A DNA stretch of 38,183 nt from Lingula anatina (lineage: Eukaryota > Brachiopoda > Lingulata > Lingulida > Lingulidae). The stretch lies in NCBI RefSeq assembly GCF_001039355.2, contig NW_019774558.1, positions 468,173-506,355 of the forward strand. Direction: 5' to 3'. A program made the position numbers and the translations under genes. Shown one piece after another: positions 1 to 11,410 of this stretch (its first letter is position 1; the number at the start of each line of letters is the position of its first letter). The notes under the pieces were generated by a model, which saw only the letters and a program-made list of their open reading frames with translations, did not search any database and was not told where the DNA came from.

Positions 1-1179
1 TTTTTTTTTTTTTTTTTTTTTTTGATAAAGCTTTATATATAGGCTATAACACAGCCATGGATCCATGTAGACATATATTTACAAGGTATTCTGGGATTTA
101 TCCGTAATATTTGCAACCTTTAATTCATCACTGTTCATTTATCTTTATTTTGGAGTGCATTATAGTATAAAATAGATATTTGGCAAGTAAAAATTGTGCA
201 CACATTGCTCAACATGAGCTCGTCACTGTGGCGCATCAGATGTTTAATTTTATCTTTATTAATTCTACTGAATTTTTAATTAAAATTTTTAAAAATCATT
301 TTCATTTATATTTACATATATTTATTTATTTATTTGTTGTGCCTGTGTGTCCATTATCATCACCTACCTACTGTATAATCTTTACCTGTTTGCAAATAAT
401 TCAGTTAACAACGTTTTCAAGAATATTGAATAGGAACAAGGTACATGTATGCAGCGATTATCTAATTTTATAAAACACAGTGTCTTTAGAGAGAATTGTG
501 CGGTTAAAATTTAGTCCAGGTTATAAGTAGATCGTTTTCGGGTTAAAACATTTTGACAGTTTGCACGTATACGCGTTAAAATAGACATGTTAATGTATAC
601 TTTGTACTATATATGTATATTATAAAATAGACGTTCCTGTAACCAATGCGTCGCAAGGCTTAATTACACGGTTACATTTGCTGGGGAAAAAGTTTGCTGA
701 GAAAAACCAAATGCGTACATTTACAATATACGGGCTGAATTCAACAGACTCGTTTGTAAGAATGAAAAACTATCAAGCCACTGATGCTTTGTATGCAAGC
801 TGCGCAACAAAAAAACATACTGGTAGTTTGGAAATCGCTTTCCGCCATAAATGTTTAGAAAAATAACATTTAATGACATTATAACAAAGCCCTAAAATGA
901 TCTACCCCAAACGCCTCTCAGGTTCACGGAATCAGAAACCGCATATAAAACGTAGGCCTACACAGACATCACCAAAATCCGGAGTTAATTAATTGGCATA
1001 TATCCGATAATTTAAAACGTAATATATATGGGAGATACTAGCTGAATATTCGACTTCTATTGATGATAATTATAATTTCATAATATTAATAATATTATTG
1101 GAATCAAACATGATCCTCACAGCTTCTTTTCATGCGCATATTGCTTGTCGCTTGACAGGCGCTTGAAGGCGCAAATTTG
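1..1179. repeat. Truncated repeat unit without a gene
   Basis: Starts at a poly(T) tract (1-23) and matches the left part of the other units (for example 21350-22700). The second-type signal exon has been deleted near 425. The copy stops just before the exon 4 acceptor, at about 1179, where a new unit begins. No intact gene. Confidence 0.7.
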
Positions 1180-1423
1180 AAAAGTATCCTGTAAGGGATT
1201 CATCCATGTAATATTTGCAATCTTTAATTCACCACTGTTCATCTTTATTTTGGAGTGCATTATAGTATAAAACAGAAAATATTGGGCAAGTTAAAGTTAT
1301 GCACGTATTGATCAAAACAAGCGCATTACTGTGGTGCTTCAGAGGTTTATTTTTCTCTTTATTTATTTTACTGAATTTTTAATTTAATTTTCAAAGGGTG
1401 TTTTCATTTATAATTACATGCAC

Positions 1424-1455
<32 letters not shown>

Positions 1456-3033
1456 TTGTGTCTGTGTGTCCATTATCAACACCTACCTATTGCATGATTT
1501 TACTGTTGATAATTTCACTCAATTAACGTTTTCGAAAATGTTACCTTTTGTCGTTTTCATTTTGTCAAATTTCATCAACGAAATGGGTTAAGTTAGCCCA
1601 TACCAAAATACATTTATTTGTTGTCTTACTCTCGTGCAGTCATAACAAAGAGATTTTTTTCGTCATAACAGACAGCTTGTGATTTTTCAATGACAAAAGC
1701 CGTAACACAGGCTGAGATCAGTAAGGGAACAACGTAACCGGCCATTATCTAAATCATGGAAATGCAAGTGTTATTTCAACACAGTGTCTTTAGAAAGAAG
1801 TATGCGGTTTAAATTTAGTATAAGTGCATCGATTTCGAGTTAAAACATTTAGACAGTTTGCACGTACGCTTGTTAAGATGTACATGTTCACGTATAATTT
1901 GTACTATACAGATGTAGAATTACTATTTTACATACTTTATACTGACAGTCAATGAAATCGCATCATTTATTTATCAAATAATATTTTATGTTCCTTGGCA
2001 CATTAAGAAAATAACAGTTTTCGTGTGAAATATTATGACCCATTATTCAGTCACACAAGGTGGAATAAAGGTCAGAAAAGATCGATCATTTAAATGCAAG
2101 ATCACGTGATCAAATCTCTTCGGTCCATCCAGCGTAGAGCATCCCCAGGGCCCGCAGTCGCTCTTCCAGTGTATGGCATCACTGAACTTTTTTGTCATGT
2201 TTCATACTGGATTTGGTGACTACCTTAATAGGCTTAATTAATCACCATATATTGACCCTTATTAATTCACACCAATCACGAAACAGGAAAAACACATGAT
2301 TTTGTAATAGCTGATCAAAAAATCACTAAAGCGGGAATTTTAAACATCCTAGTGGTCAGCCCACTCTCTTATGAACAAACAAGTGTACATTATTTGTACT
2401 AGTTTATATGGTTGGAATCGATTCTCGATAAAAAAGTACAATAACGTTTTCTGATGCGTTTTAATTGAATGTCAGTATATTATAATATAGACATACCTGT
2501 TACAAATGTGTCGAAAGACTTAATTACAAGGTTACATTTGCTAAGAAAAACGGAATGTTAACGCTTACAATATACGGGCTAAATTTAACGGGCTCGTTTG
2601 TATGAATGAAAAACTCATGTCTAATCAAGCTATTGATGCTTTGTTTGCAAGATGCATAATCCAAAAACATACTGGTAGTTTGGAAATCGCTTTCCGTCAC
2701 GAAGGTTTAGAAAAATAACATGTAATGACATTATTACAAAGCCCTAAAATGATCTACCCCAAACGCCTCTCAGGTTCACGGAATCAATATAAAACGCACA
2801 CAGACATCACCAAAATCCGGAGTTTATTAATTGGCAAATTTCCGATAATTTAAAACGTAGTATATATGGGAGATGGGAGATACAAGCTGCATATTCGACT
2901 TCTATTGATGATAATTATAATTTCATGATATTAATAATATTATTGGAATCAAACATGATCCTCACAGCTTCTTTCCATGCGCATATTGCTTGTCGCTTGA
3001 TAGGCGATTGAAGGCGCATATTTGAAAGAAAGT
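1180..3033. repeat. Left part of repeat unit b (non-coding apart from the second-type exon)
   Basis: Homologous to about 21430-22740 and 28170-29970. Holds a TTTA microsatellite near 1420-1455, the frameshifted second-type exon, and a conserved minus-strand block near 2640-2710. Ends at exon 4 of gene copy 1. Confidence 0.6.
1630..1748 (-). pseudogene. Second-type signal-peptide exon, frameshifted
   Basis: ATG at 1745 opens MAGYVVPLLISACV... then EKSQAVCYDEK. Compared with the intact copy at 7.8 kb it is one base short, so the FCYDC end is out of frame and the reading runs to a stop at the donor. The exon boundaries are still recognisable. Confidence 0.5.
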
Positions 3034-4286
3034 TTATTTTCTGAAAAACGAGCAAAAGTGGCATGGAAGTATGTTTGGATTGATTATTCATCTTCATAAA
3101 AAGAACTAGGCGAGATTAACACGATTTACAATTAAGTTGAAATTTACCTGGTTTCTGAATATTTTCTTGCATGCGATATCTCATCCAAGTCTCATTCAAT
3201 TATTTTGAATAATTATAGATAAAACTGATAGGTTCAATTAAATATTCACCACCAAAATTATTTTTTAACCCAACAAGCGTTATTCCAAATTGGAAGTCAC
3301 ATAAACATTGTCTGAAGCAACTGAATATTTACGTGCAGCTTCATGTAACACAATCCTCTGTTCAGTGCGTTTCTTACCCGTCTGTATCAGTGATATCAAA
3401 AGAGACAGCCCTAGCGACATATGCATCTTTTATGTCGTCTGTTACGGATCTCTTGTTGCGACAACGGCACTTACTATAATAGGCACCACCTATACTGAAA
3501 TAGTAATAAGAGATTGGTTATTCTTTATCATTATGTGTGAAACAAATTGACTGGTACATTGAAACGTAGTATACAAAGACTGACACATATTCTTTGTACG
3601 TAATCAATACCATACTATTTTGGTGATGCTATACCTACTTGCTCATCTTATATTGCAGTTATCTTCGTAAAATAATTTCACTTTGGGCGCATTCAGAACA
3701 GATGATCCGAGTACTAACTGATCTGCCGACTAAATATGGCCGACACCACACAAAATTGATAATCGTGATGGTCTCCCCGCTTCTAACCGTCTCTGCGTGG
3801 GCCTAGCAATTAAACCTCATGGCCGAGAATTATTCCGTTTACTGGAGTGCGTGGAGGCGGGGAGACCATCGGGAATCAACGGCATCGCTTTTGAAGTGGG
3901 ATCGCCCATATTTAGTCTGCGGATCTGTTCGTAGGTAAATTATCTTATTCTGAATGCGTCCAGGGTTTGGCTTTAATTTTAGCGGTCTTAACTGGCTAAA
4001 TATCAATTCACTTAATATCATACTTATAAAGTTATTTCTTAATATATTCTTATACATTGTAGCTAGTCACCAGATGAAGAGACATAATAAAGACATCTGA
4101 ACTTACTACGACTTCATATCGTAGAGTATGGGATCACAGTTTCCTTTACACCCACCCGCGCAAGCGCAGCCGAATATATTGCAACCTCCTTTCCCACAGA
4201 AGAGACCTTGCCTCTGAAACAGGAGCCATCCCCATCGTAATTATGTTGAATGTTGATGAAACTCACGAACTCAAAAATAGCAGTAG

Positions 4287-4339
<53 letters not shown>

Positions 4340-4957
4340 TCTCAGAAGTGAGAATTATCCCTTCGTTGGTCACTGCCAAGATTGACACAATGATTGGAAC
4401 AAGGTAGTGAGTTAATATTTCGTCCGATTTCATATTAAAATCTGAACTGTGCGGAGTTAAAAAGAAAAAAATGTGCCTATATGCACATTAAGATGACTTC
4501 GAACACGGATATAATATGAATACCATCTCACCTGGGAACAATCATAACAAAATGCTCTTGTAAGTCCTCCGTGGCAGCACACTGCATGCGATTCTTTGAT
4601 GGTAAGCGTTGTTAGACTGATTGCAATCAATACTGCAACAAGGCATTCTGCCATTTTCTGAAACAGTAAAACAACGACAGGGTCTTCTTATTTCATCAAA
4701 CAACAGTGAAAGATAGCAATTTTGTCAAATACATCTCACGGTTATAAAATGTTGTCAATTATTGTCAAACACACAAAAAAAATTCAACAACAAAATAAAT
4801 CACCACTTTGCCTGTACTCTGAGCTACAATATGAGTGTATTGCAATGAGGCTCTTGCAAATACTGAAGAAAATAATGCTTCTCACCCTTGTCAACGCTTC
4901 AAATTAAACAACTGGTAGAAACTACTGGCTGTAATTCCTGTGTAACGCAGCGATGAT
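3034..4957 (-). CDS. Diedel-like secreted cysteine-rich protein, copy 1 (intact, spliced, 117 aa)
   Basis: Coding exons are 4532-4654, 4107-4213, 3378-3494 and 3034-3040, preceded by a 5'UTR exon of about 4886-4957. Introns are GT-AG and phases agree (0, 2, 2). The start is the ATG at 4654, three bases inside the exon after a TTTCAG acceptor. Residues 1-24 are a signal peptide ending ESHA. The mature part starts VCC and has 12 Cys: CC, FCYDC, then FCGKGGCNIFGCACAGGC, GNC and KCRCRNKRS. Exon 4 adds only the last base of Gly, one Lys codon and TAA. The middle motif matches my memory of the Diedel family (secreted immune modulators of insects and some insect viruses). Exon structure is read directly; the family call is from memory and the function is inferred. 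Intron 1 holds an (ATT)n run and intron 2 a fold-back MITE. Confidence 0.75.
3684..3964. mobile_element. Fold-back MITE (GCGCATTCAGAA family) in intron 2 of copy 1
   Basis: Ends are GGGCGCATTCAGAACA and, inverted, GGACGCATTCAGAATA. Inside, GCCGACTAAATATGGCCGA is repeated in inverted orientation, giving inverted arms of about 100 bp. No transposase. Related copies lie in intron 2 of copies 3, 4 and 5. Confidence 0.7.
4288..4338. repeat. (ATT)n microsatellite in intron 1 of copy 1
   Basis: About 16 ATT repeats. In copy 2 the same place holds a LINE 3' end with an ATT tail, so this run is probably the tail of the same insertion after deletion of the LINE body. Confidence 0.75.
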
Positions 4958-4979
4958 GTTTATGGCACGGCAGATCAAG

Positions 4980-4987
4980 CTTTTATA
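4980..4987 (-). promoter_or_regulatory. TATA box of Diedel-like copy 1
   Basis: TATAAAAG on the minus strand, about 30 bp upstream of an inferred start site near 4957. A 5'UTR exon follows and ends at a CAAGG|GTGAG donor (exon edge 4886). The same arrangement recurs ahead of all five gene copies, which supports a real Pol II promoter. Confidence 0.6.
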
Positions 4988-6757
4988 ATTTCAATTTGCA
5001 AAAGCTATTAAGATGTACTGGATGCGAAAAAGGTACGAAAGCAAAACGCCCATCCTTCTTTCTTTGTATTCATACCAGCAGCATTTCGAATAAATTAAAA
5101 AAACAAAAGAGTCGTTAGTAAAAACACATGTGTTTCGCACAGGAGGCAAGTCACTGCTGCAGACGGCGTATAGTATGCGTTTTGAAGTTATTTAACCTCA
5201 ACTGATTTTGTTTTATTGGTCAAATTAAAATCGGCCATGACCAAAAGCCATTCGGTCGGCAAACTGGCGTATACATGCCAGTATAGTGAATCAAAGGCAT
5301 AGAGGGTTGTTTATATACATGTTGTTACATGTAAACCGTATAACGCAGCCTTATGGGTAACACGAAAACGTCACGATAAAATCCGCCCCCCCCAAAAAAA
5401 AAAAAAAAAAAAAACAAAAAAAAAACGGGTCATTGAGACGGTATTATGATAAAAGTTTCTTGGTTTTCGGAGAAGTTGCACAAGTGATACATAAGCAAGT
5501 CACTTGGGGCAAGTTCGACCAAAATTCCAGTTGCCCGACCACTGGGATCACTTACTCCGGCCGAGCATTGCAAGTAGGTATTAGTATGTTGAGCCCTGGC
5601 GACTCAAACCTATTTTTGAGAAAATGCTGGAAAAGGGGAATCTTTTACGAAAAATGTCCTGATAGAAATCTTTAGGCAGAATCGTCACCAAAGACTCATT
5701 ATGACTGGGTCACCATGGCGTTAAAGGTGAAAGCTAAGTTTATGTAACAACACACTGTGCTCGGTATACAAGGTTGCAAGCCAGAAAATCGTTTTACTGA
5801 TGCATGGAGTCATGCACATGCGGGACGTTCACCAATGTAATATACACTAACCAGCTGCCTGGACTGAATGTGCGAGATGTCAAAGGAATGTACCCTGAAT
5901 GTCAGAGTAACGTAAAAGCTAGCTTGTTAAATATACCTTGTGAAGGAGTCGCTTTTACTTAACTTTGACGAACACAGACAATCCGAGGGCGTTCTTCTTC
6001 AAAATTTTGCCTGGGGCGCTTCCATATTTGGAAGTCACACGTCACAGCTGTGTCCGCCTGGATCCATTGGAAGTCATACGTCTCGTACGTCACAGGTTTG
6101 GCCGCCTGGAGCTGCCTTTCCCGCCTTGCCCTGACGTTATCACGTGCAGACGGGAGTTAGAAGTCGAATTGAAAATATCTTTGTTAAGCAAAAAAATACA
6201 AAAACATTGGATGTTCCTTTTTCTTTCACTAACATATTATTCATTTCTCACTTTACATATATTAAATACAGCAAATGAAATTAAGTTAAGCAGAATAAAA
6301 TCTGTTTTGCGTGTCATTTTGGTCTGATGTCATTCAACTGCAGATACACTGCGGAGCAGTTCTATTTGATTGACGGAGATCTAACATGGCCGCTGTCGCT
6401 AGAGCCTGGTATTGCTGATATGGGTCAAATATGAAATCAAGATCGAGCTGCCAATACCGGAATCTGGAACCTAGGGTAAAGGAATCCACTTTGAACCGTA
6501 AACTGTTTCTCGATGTGTAGTGTGTGTACATATAAATAATCTTATATTACAATAGAAGGCGAGTGATAGAAAGTAAAATGTTCGAATTCTTGCAATATTT
6601 ATCGTATCATTTTTCTTGATTAAAAGCCGATCTCCTTCCGGACCACCGGGAAATTTAAAAAAAATCCCTTTGAAAATATCTTTAAAATATTTTCTGGGTA
6701 ATAACATATTCTGGTAGCTAAGTATTGGACACACTTATTTTCTGTTAACTTAAAGTT
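4988..6757. other. Intergenic part of unit b between gene copy 1 promoter and U6
   Basis: Repeat-unit sequence shared with 10.9-11.2, 25.4-26.6 and 35.0-35.9 kb. Contains a C/A-rich homopolymer at 5385-5424 and a local direct duplication at 6025-6110 (GGAAGTCACACGTCAC and GGAAGTCATACGTC). No gene recognised. Confidence 0.5.
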
Positions 6758-6864
6758 AAAAATATGGAACGCTTCACGAATGTGCGTGTCATCCTTGCGC
6801 CAGGGGCCATGCTAATCTTCTCTGTATCGTTTCAATTTTAGTATTCGCCCACCGTAGTGAGGAC
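6758..6864 (-). ncRNA. U6: U6 snRNA, copy 1 (diverged)
   Basis: Minus strand carries the U6 core: the ATACAGAGAAGATTAGCATG block, then GGCCCC, CAAGGATGACACGC, TTCGTGAAGCGTTCC and a run of T. This copy has several changes from the other three (GAAAC for GGAAC before the ACAGAGA box; GGGCGAATAC in place of GGGACATATAC). Its TATA position reads CTATTTTTAG. It is probably a decaying copy. U6 is the catalytic-core spliceosomal RNA transcribed by Pol III. Confidence 0.8.
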
Positions 6865-6886
6865 AAGTTGGGGAGCTCTTTCCCGT

Positions 6887-6926
6887 CTAAAAATAGCAGT
6901 GAAATTCAAGATGACAGTTCAGGTGA
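6887..6926 (-). promoter_or_regulatory. U6 copy 1 promoter remnant
   Basis: Contains the PSE-like block at 6908-6926 (here CTCACCTGAACTGTCATCTT on the minus strand) and an AT-rich stretch at the TATA position. Both differ from the better-kept copy at 26.75 kb. Confidence 0.45.
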
Positions 6927-7144
6927 GTTATTCTGTCAAATAACAAATAGTCGCTAATTATTCGGCCAATATATCCGGTAACGCCGTGGATCGGTCATAA
7001 ACAAACGTTAACTATGTTAGACCATATCATGAACAACGTGTTTTATCGTTATTTAAACATTATTATCCAGCAGTGTTTCAGATATACCTAATTTCCCTTA
7101 CAGTGTCTTATACCTGTAGCTACGTTGCAGTTTCTATATATATA

Positions 7145-7408
7145 GGGACGGATCCACGATTACAATATTTAAATGGGGGTGGGGGTGGGGGTGGGGGGAG
7201 TCAACGGATGCGAAGCCGACCCTAAGCCCCTCCCCCCTCCCCGTTGGAGTAGGGTCGGTGGAATGACCCTAAGAAATTATGGTACTTGAAATGGCGAGCG
7301 GTTTAATTTGGTACGGTTTAGAACTGCAATATTCAGCCAATCATCCTCATTTCGAAAGGGGACCATTGGTGTTTTTTTAGAAATCGAAGGGGGGGGGGGG
7401 GTCAGGAC
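7145..7408. mobile_element. hAT-like MITE, incomplete
   Basis: Left end GGGACGGATCCACGATTAC after a TATATATAG site, G-rich tracts, and an internal AAATCGAAGGGGGG block shared with the copy at 27.0-27.8 kb. The right terminus (TCCGCCACTG) is missing. Confidence 0.5.
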
Positions 7409-7559
7409 AAATATCCTGACAGATATAATTATGCACAAATTGCTCAACATGAGCGTGTCACTGTGGTGCCTCAGATGCTTACTTTAATGTATATTTATTT
7501 TACTGGATTTTTGTTTTCATTTACAAAAGGCATTTCATTTATATCTACATGTTCAGTAT

Positions 7560-7590
<31 letters not shown>

Positions 7591-7776
7591 TTGTGTCTGT
7601 GTGTCCATTATCTACACCTACCTACTGTATAACCTTTATATGTTAATATGTTCATTGAATCAACAACGTTTTCAAGAATGTTGCCTTTTTGTTGTTTATT
7701 TTTTCATTTTGTCAATTTTCATTAACGAAATCGTTTAAGTTTGCTCTTTCCAGACCACATTAATATATTGTCTTAC

Positions 7777-7896
7777 CTTTGTGCAGTCATAACAAAATAC
7801 TATTGAAATTTTTTCGTCATAACAGACAGCTTGTGATTTTTCAATGACAAAAGCCGTAACACAGGCTGAGATCAGAACAGAGCAACCAGTCATTAT
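7777..7896 (-). CDS. Second-type signal-peptide exon, intact copy (partial gene or alternative first exon)
   Basis: Reading from the ATG at 7893, 39 codons end in frame at a GTAAGA donor (edge 7777), with a TTTAG acceptor three bases before the ATG. The peptide MTGCSVLISACVTAF..., then EKSQA, VCYDEKIS and FCYDCTK parallels the first exon of the Diedel-like genes (KESHA, VCC..., FCYDCSQ) but has lost one Cys of the CC pair. It ends in phase 0, so it could join exon 2 of the next gene downstream (9511-type exons; here 4107-4213). I see no cysteine-rich exon of its own between 7.1 and 7.7 kb. It may be an alternative first exon or what is left of a second gene. It is the only copy with both start and frame intact. 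Confidence 0.45.
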
Positions 7897-9018
7897 CTAA
7901 ATCATGAAAATGCAAGTGTTATTTCAACACAGTGTCTTTAGATAGAATTGTGTGCTTTAAATTAACTCCGAGTTATAAGTAGACCGTTTTCAGGTTAAAA
8001 CATTTAGACATTTTGCATATATACATGTTGAGATATATATGATCACGTATAATTTGTACTGTCCTAGTATAAAAGACGTAGAATTGCCATTTTGCATATA
8101 ATAATATAGATGTACGTGTTACCAGTGCGTCGCAAGGTTTAATTACTCGGTTACATTTGCTCGGGAAAAAGTTTGCTGAGAAAAACTAAATGCGTACATT
8201 TACAACATACGGGCTGAATTCAACAGACCCCTTTGTATAAATAAAAAACGATCAAGCCATTGAAGCTTTGTGAGCAAGCTGCACAACCAAAAACACACTG
8301 TCTGGTAGTCTGGAAATCGCTTTCCGACATGAGGGACTTGAAAAAGTAACATTTAATGAAATTATTGCAAAGTCCTAAAATGATCTATCCCGAAAGCCTC
8401 TGAGGTTCACGGAATCAGAAGCCACAGAAAAAAAAGACAACAAATTTAACCACAAGCAACGAGACGTCCTTACCCATCCAGGAGTTTATTGAGTGACTTA
8501 TTTTCAATAAGTAAAATTTAAAAAGTAACATATGGGGAGATACTAGCTGAATACTCGACGTCTATTCATGATAATACTACATTTTCTGATATGGATAGTG
8601 GTTGGGTACAAACATTATCCTCGCAGCTTCCTTTTATGTGCATATTACTTGTCGCTTGACAAGTCAGAACTCCAAGAGAGTATATTCTCTGAAAGAAGAC
8701 CACATATATTTTTTAACGTCACTTCACAAAGGTATGAAATTATATTAAGAATAAGGCGAGGAATTTAATTGAAAGAAATTTAATTGAAATATACTAGTCT
8801 AATGCTTTTCTTACATGCTAAATTTCATTCTTGATTCACCCTTGTTTCTTAATTTCTTTTGATAGATTATTCCTACATTTAGGTTCTATTCAATACCCAC
8901 CATCAAACTTACTTGTATTAACCTACACGCGTAATCCAGATTACAGATTACATATACATTGTCTGAAGCAACTGAATTTTAACGTTTACTGAACATTATA
9001 TATTACTGCGTTTCTTAC
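7897..9018. other. Unit c sequence between the second-type exon and gene copy 2
   Basis: Homologous to 22.0-23.1 kb. Includes the exon 4 acceptor of copy 2 (TTTCTTTCAG, about 8688), now behind a premature stop, and the conserved minus-strand block near 8270-8340. No other gene. Confidence 0.5.
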
Positions 9019-9031
9019 CTGTCTGTATGAG

Positions 9032-10890
9032 TCATATCGAAAGAGACAGCACGTATACATCTTTTATGTCGTCTGTGGCGGATCTCTTGTTCCGACAACG
9101 GCATTGAGCATAAGCGTCCCTAGTTTTACTGAAATTATGAAAAGGGATTGGTTGTCTTTCCATTATGTGGATATAGCTGTGCATTGAAAAGTAGTTTTCA
9201 AAGACTCACACCAAACCTTTTAATGTAACGATTAAACTGATACCATAATATTTTGGTGATGCTATACCTACTTGATCATCGTATATTGCAGTTCTACTTT
9301 CAATCCATGTTGATTAACATTTTTGATTTCATGGTCAATCAGTAAATAGCGTAAACTGTTTCCCTATGGTGGCCATTATCATCGCGGTCTTAACTGGCTA
9401 AATATCAATTAACTTATATTCTGTGCCTATAGAGTTATTTCGTAATATATTATTATACAGAATAACTAGTCACGAGATGGAAGAGACATAAAAAATACAT
9501 ATGAACTTACGACCAAATGACATCGTAGACTATCCCATTACAGCTCCCTTTACACCCACCCTCGCAAGCGCAGCCGAATATATTGCAGTCTCCTTTCCCA
9601 CAGTAGAGACCTTGCCTCTGAAACAGGATCCATCCCCAGCGTAAATATGTAGAATGTTGACAAAAGTCACGAACTCAAAAAAGCAGTAGATTACTTTACA
9701 TTTTAGGAGAGCAATAAAATTAACAGACGTCAATAAGTATGCTCCAAACAGGTACACGTAGGTTGAAATGTTTACATCAGGCTATGGATCTGTCTTGTGA
9801 AAAGGACAAACTATTATCAAAATGCTTGTCCCCGATTTTGATTTTACTTTTTTTAAAACAAAGTTTTTAAAATTGCAGCACCTAGAGAATGGAATAAATT
9901 ATCCATCGATCCTAGAGAAAATTGTGTACCCTTGACATTTTAAAAAGGATTTTAGAACCTACATTTTAAAGCAATTTTATTTTAAAATTCTTGTTAGAAT
10001 ACTTTTTAAGAATAATTATCCTAGTTCATAGTTTCAATTTTCACCCTTTATCCAGTTTAAATATTTTTTTACATTTAACATTATTTCTATTATCATATTT
10101 CTTCTATTAATCTGACCATTAGTAATTTTCCCCATTTAATTGTGAAATTTATAAATTCTGTAAAGTCTATTGAATATACGTTGGATTTCATATTATAAAT
10201 AAATAAATTATTATTATTATCATTATTATTATTATTATTATATTCTCAGAAGTGAGAATTATCCTTCCGTTGGTCACTGCCTAGATTGACACAATGATGG
10301 AAACAAGGTAGTGAGTTAATATTTCTTTCGATTTTATGTTTACAGGTAAAATGTGAACTGTGCGGAGTTAAAAAGAAATAATGTGCCTACATGAACGCTT
10401 AGAATACTTTGAACACGGATATAATATGAATACCACTTTACCTGTGTACAATCATTACAATATATTTTTGAAAGTCCATCCCGGCAGCAAACTGCATGCG
10501 ATTCTTTGATGGTAAGAGTCGTTAGACTGATTGCAATCAGTATTGCTACAAGGCAACCGGCCATTATCTGAAAGAGTAAAACAACGACGGGGCCTTCTTA
10601 TTTCATCAAATAACAATGAAAGTGAACAATTTTGTCAAATATATCTCACTGTTATCAAAATGTCAATTATTGTCACAAAACAAATCACAAAAAAAAAAAA
10701 TCAAATCATGCTGACGAAGCAAGCTAACGAAACAAATCACCACTGTACCTGTACTCTGAGCTACAAGTGTTTTTAAAGGAAGCTCTTGCAAATACAGAAG
10801 AAAATATTGCTCCTCACCCTTGTCAGCGCTTCAAATTAAGCAATTGCTGGAAACTACTGGCTGTAATTCCTGTGTAACGCAGCGATGATG
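9032..10890 (-). CDS. Diedel-like secreted cysteine-rich protein, copy 2 (frameshifted C-terminus)
   Basis: Coding exons are 10442-10564, 9511-9617 and 9032-9128; a 5'UTR exon lies at about 10818-10890. The signal peptide (MAGCLVAILI... to ESHA) and the mature core YCGKGDCNIFGCACEGGC are intact, as are both Cys of QCRCRNKRS. In exon 3 about 7 bp is missing relative to the other copies, after KDVYV. This shifts the frame and gives a stop at 9032-9034, so the conserved ending (VSFDITDTDG) is lost while all 12 cysteines remain. The exon 3 donor (ACAG|GTAAG, exon edge 9019) and an exon 4 acceptor near 8690 survive but would lie after the stop. The protein may be a shortened functional form or an early pseudogene. 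Intron 1 contains a plus-strand LINE tail. Intron 2 lacks the GCGCATTCAGAA MITE found in the other four copies. Confidence 0.65.
9875..10246 (+). mobile_element. LINE 3'-end remnant in intron 1 of copy 2
   Basis: Translates, with a frameshift, to a typical non-LTR retrotransposon C-terminal pattern: EWNKLSIDPREN, VPLTF, then FKKDFRTYILKQFYF. Ends in AATAAATAAATTATT with an ATT tail (10206-10243). The left boundary is uncertain. Strongly 5' truncated and not coding. Confidence 0.5.
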
Positions 10891-10911
10891 TTTAGGGCAC
10901 GGCAGTTCAAG

Positions 10912-10919
10912 CTTTTATA
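10912..10919 (-). promoter_or_regulatory. TATA box of Diedel-like copy 2
   Basis: TATAAAAG on the minus strand, in the same sequence context as copy 1. The following 5'UTR exon ends at a CAAGG|GTGAG donor (edge 10818). Confidence 0.6.
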
Positions 10920-11240
10920 ATTTCAATCTGCAAAAGCTAATAGAATGTACTGGATGCGAAAAAGGTATGAAAGCACAACACCCATCCCTCTTTCTTTGTA
11001 TTCATACCAGCAGCATTTCGAACAGATTAAAAAAAACACAACGGTTGTTAATAAAAACACACATGTTCCGTACTGCAGGCAAGTTACGCAAGTCACTGCT
11101 GCAGACGGCGTACAGCATGGGTTTTAAAGTTATTTAACATCATCTGATTCTGGTTTATCGGCCAAATTTAAACCGGCCATGATGAAAAGCTATTCGGTCG
11201 ACAAACTGGCGTCCAAACTTTCTTGTTAACTTAAAGTTGA

Positions 11241-11290
11241 AAAATATGGAACGCTTCACGAATGTGTGTGTCATCCTTGCGCCAGGGGCC

Positions 11291-11330
<40 letters not shown>

Positions 11331-11347
11331 CCCACCGTAGTGAGGAC
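11241..11347 (-). ncRNA. U6: U6 snRNA, copy 2
   Basis: Full-length U6 on the minus strand with an intact ACAGAGA box, AGC-bearing internal region and T-run end. The 5' hairpin is GTCCTCACTACGGTGGGAC, which pairs with itself but differs from the usual U6 stem. The TATA position reads CTACATGTAG, so promoter strength is doubtful. Confidence 0.85.
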
Positions 11348-11369
11348 ACAACGTGGCACTCTTCGCCGT

Positions 11370-11410
11370 CTACATGTAGTGATGAAATACAAGATGGCGG
11401 CTCAGGTGAG
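11370..11410 (-). promoter_or_regulatory. U6 copy 2 promoter (PSE present, TATA altered)
   Basis: PSE-like TCACCTGAGCCGCCATCTT lies at -44 to -63 from the U6 start (11391-11410 in all). The TATA position at 11370-11379 has changed to CTACATGTAG. Confidence 0.5.

Noticed and set aside
3308-3550. Plus-strand open frame encoding ...FLPVCISDIKRDSPSD..., repeated in other units.
   Set aside because: It is the antisense of exon 3 of the Diedel-like genes, which has matching splice sites and phase on the minus strand.
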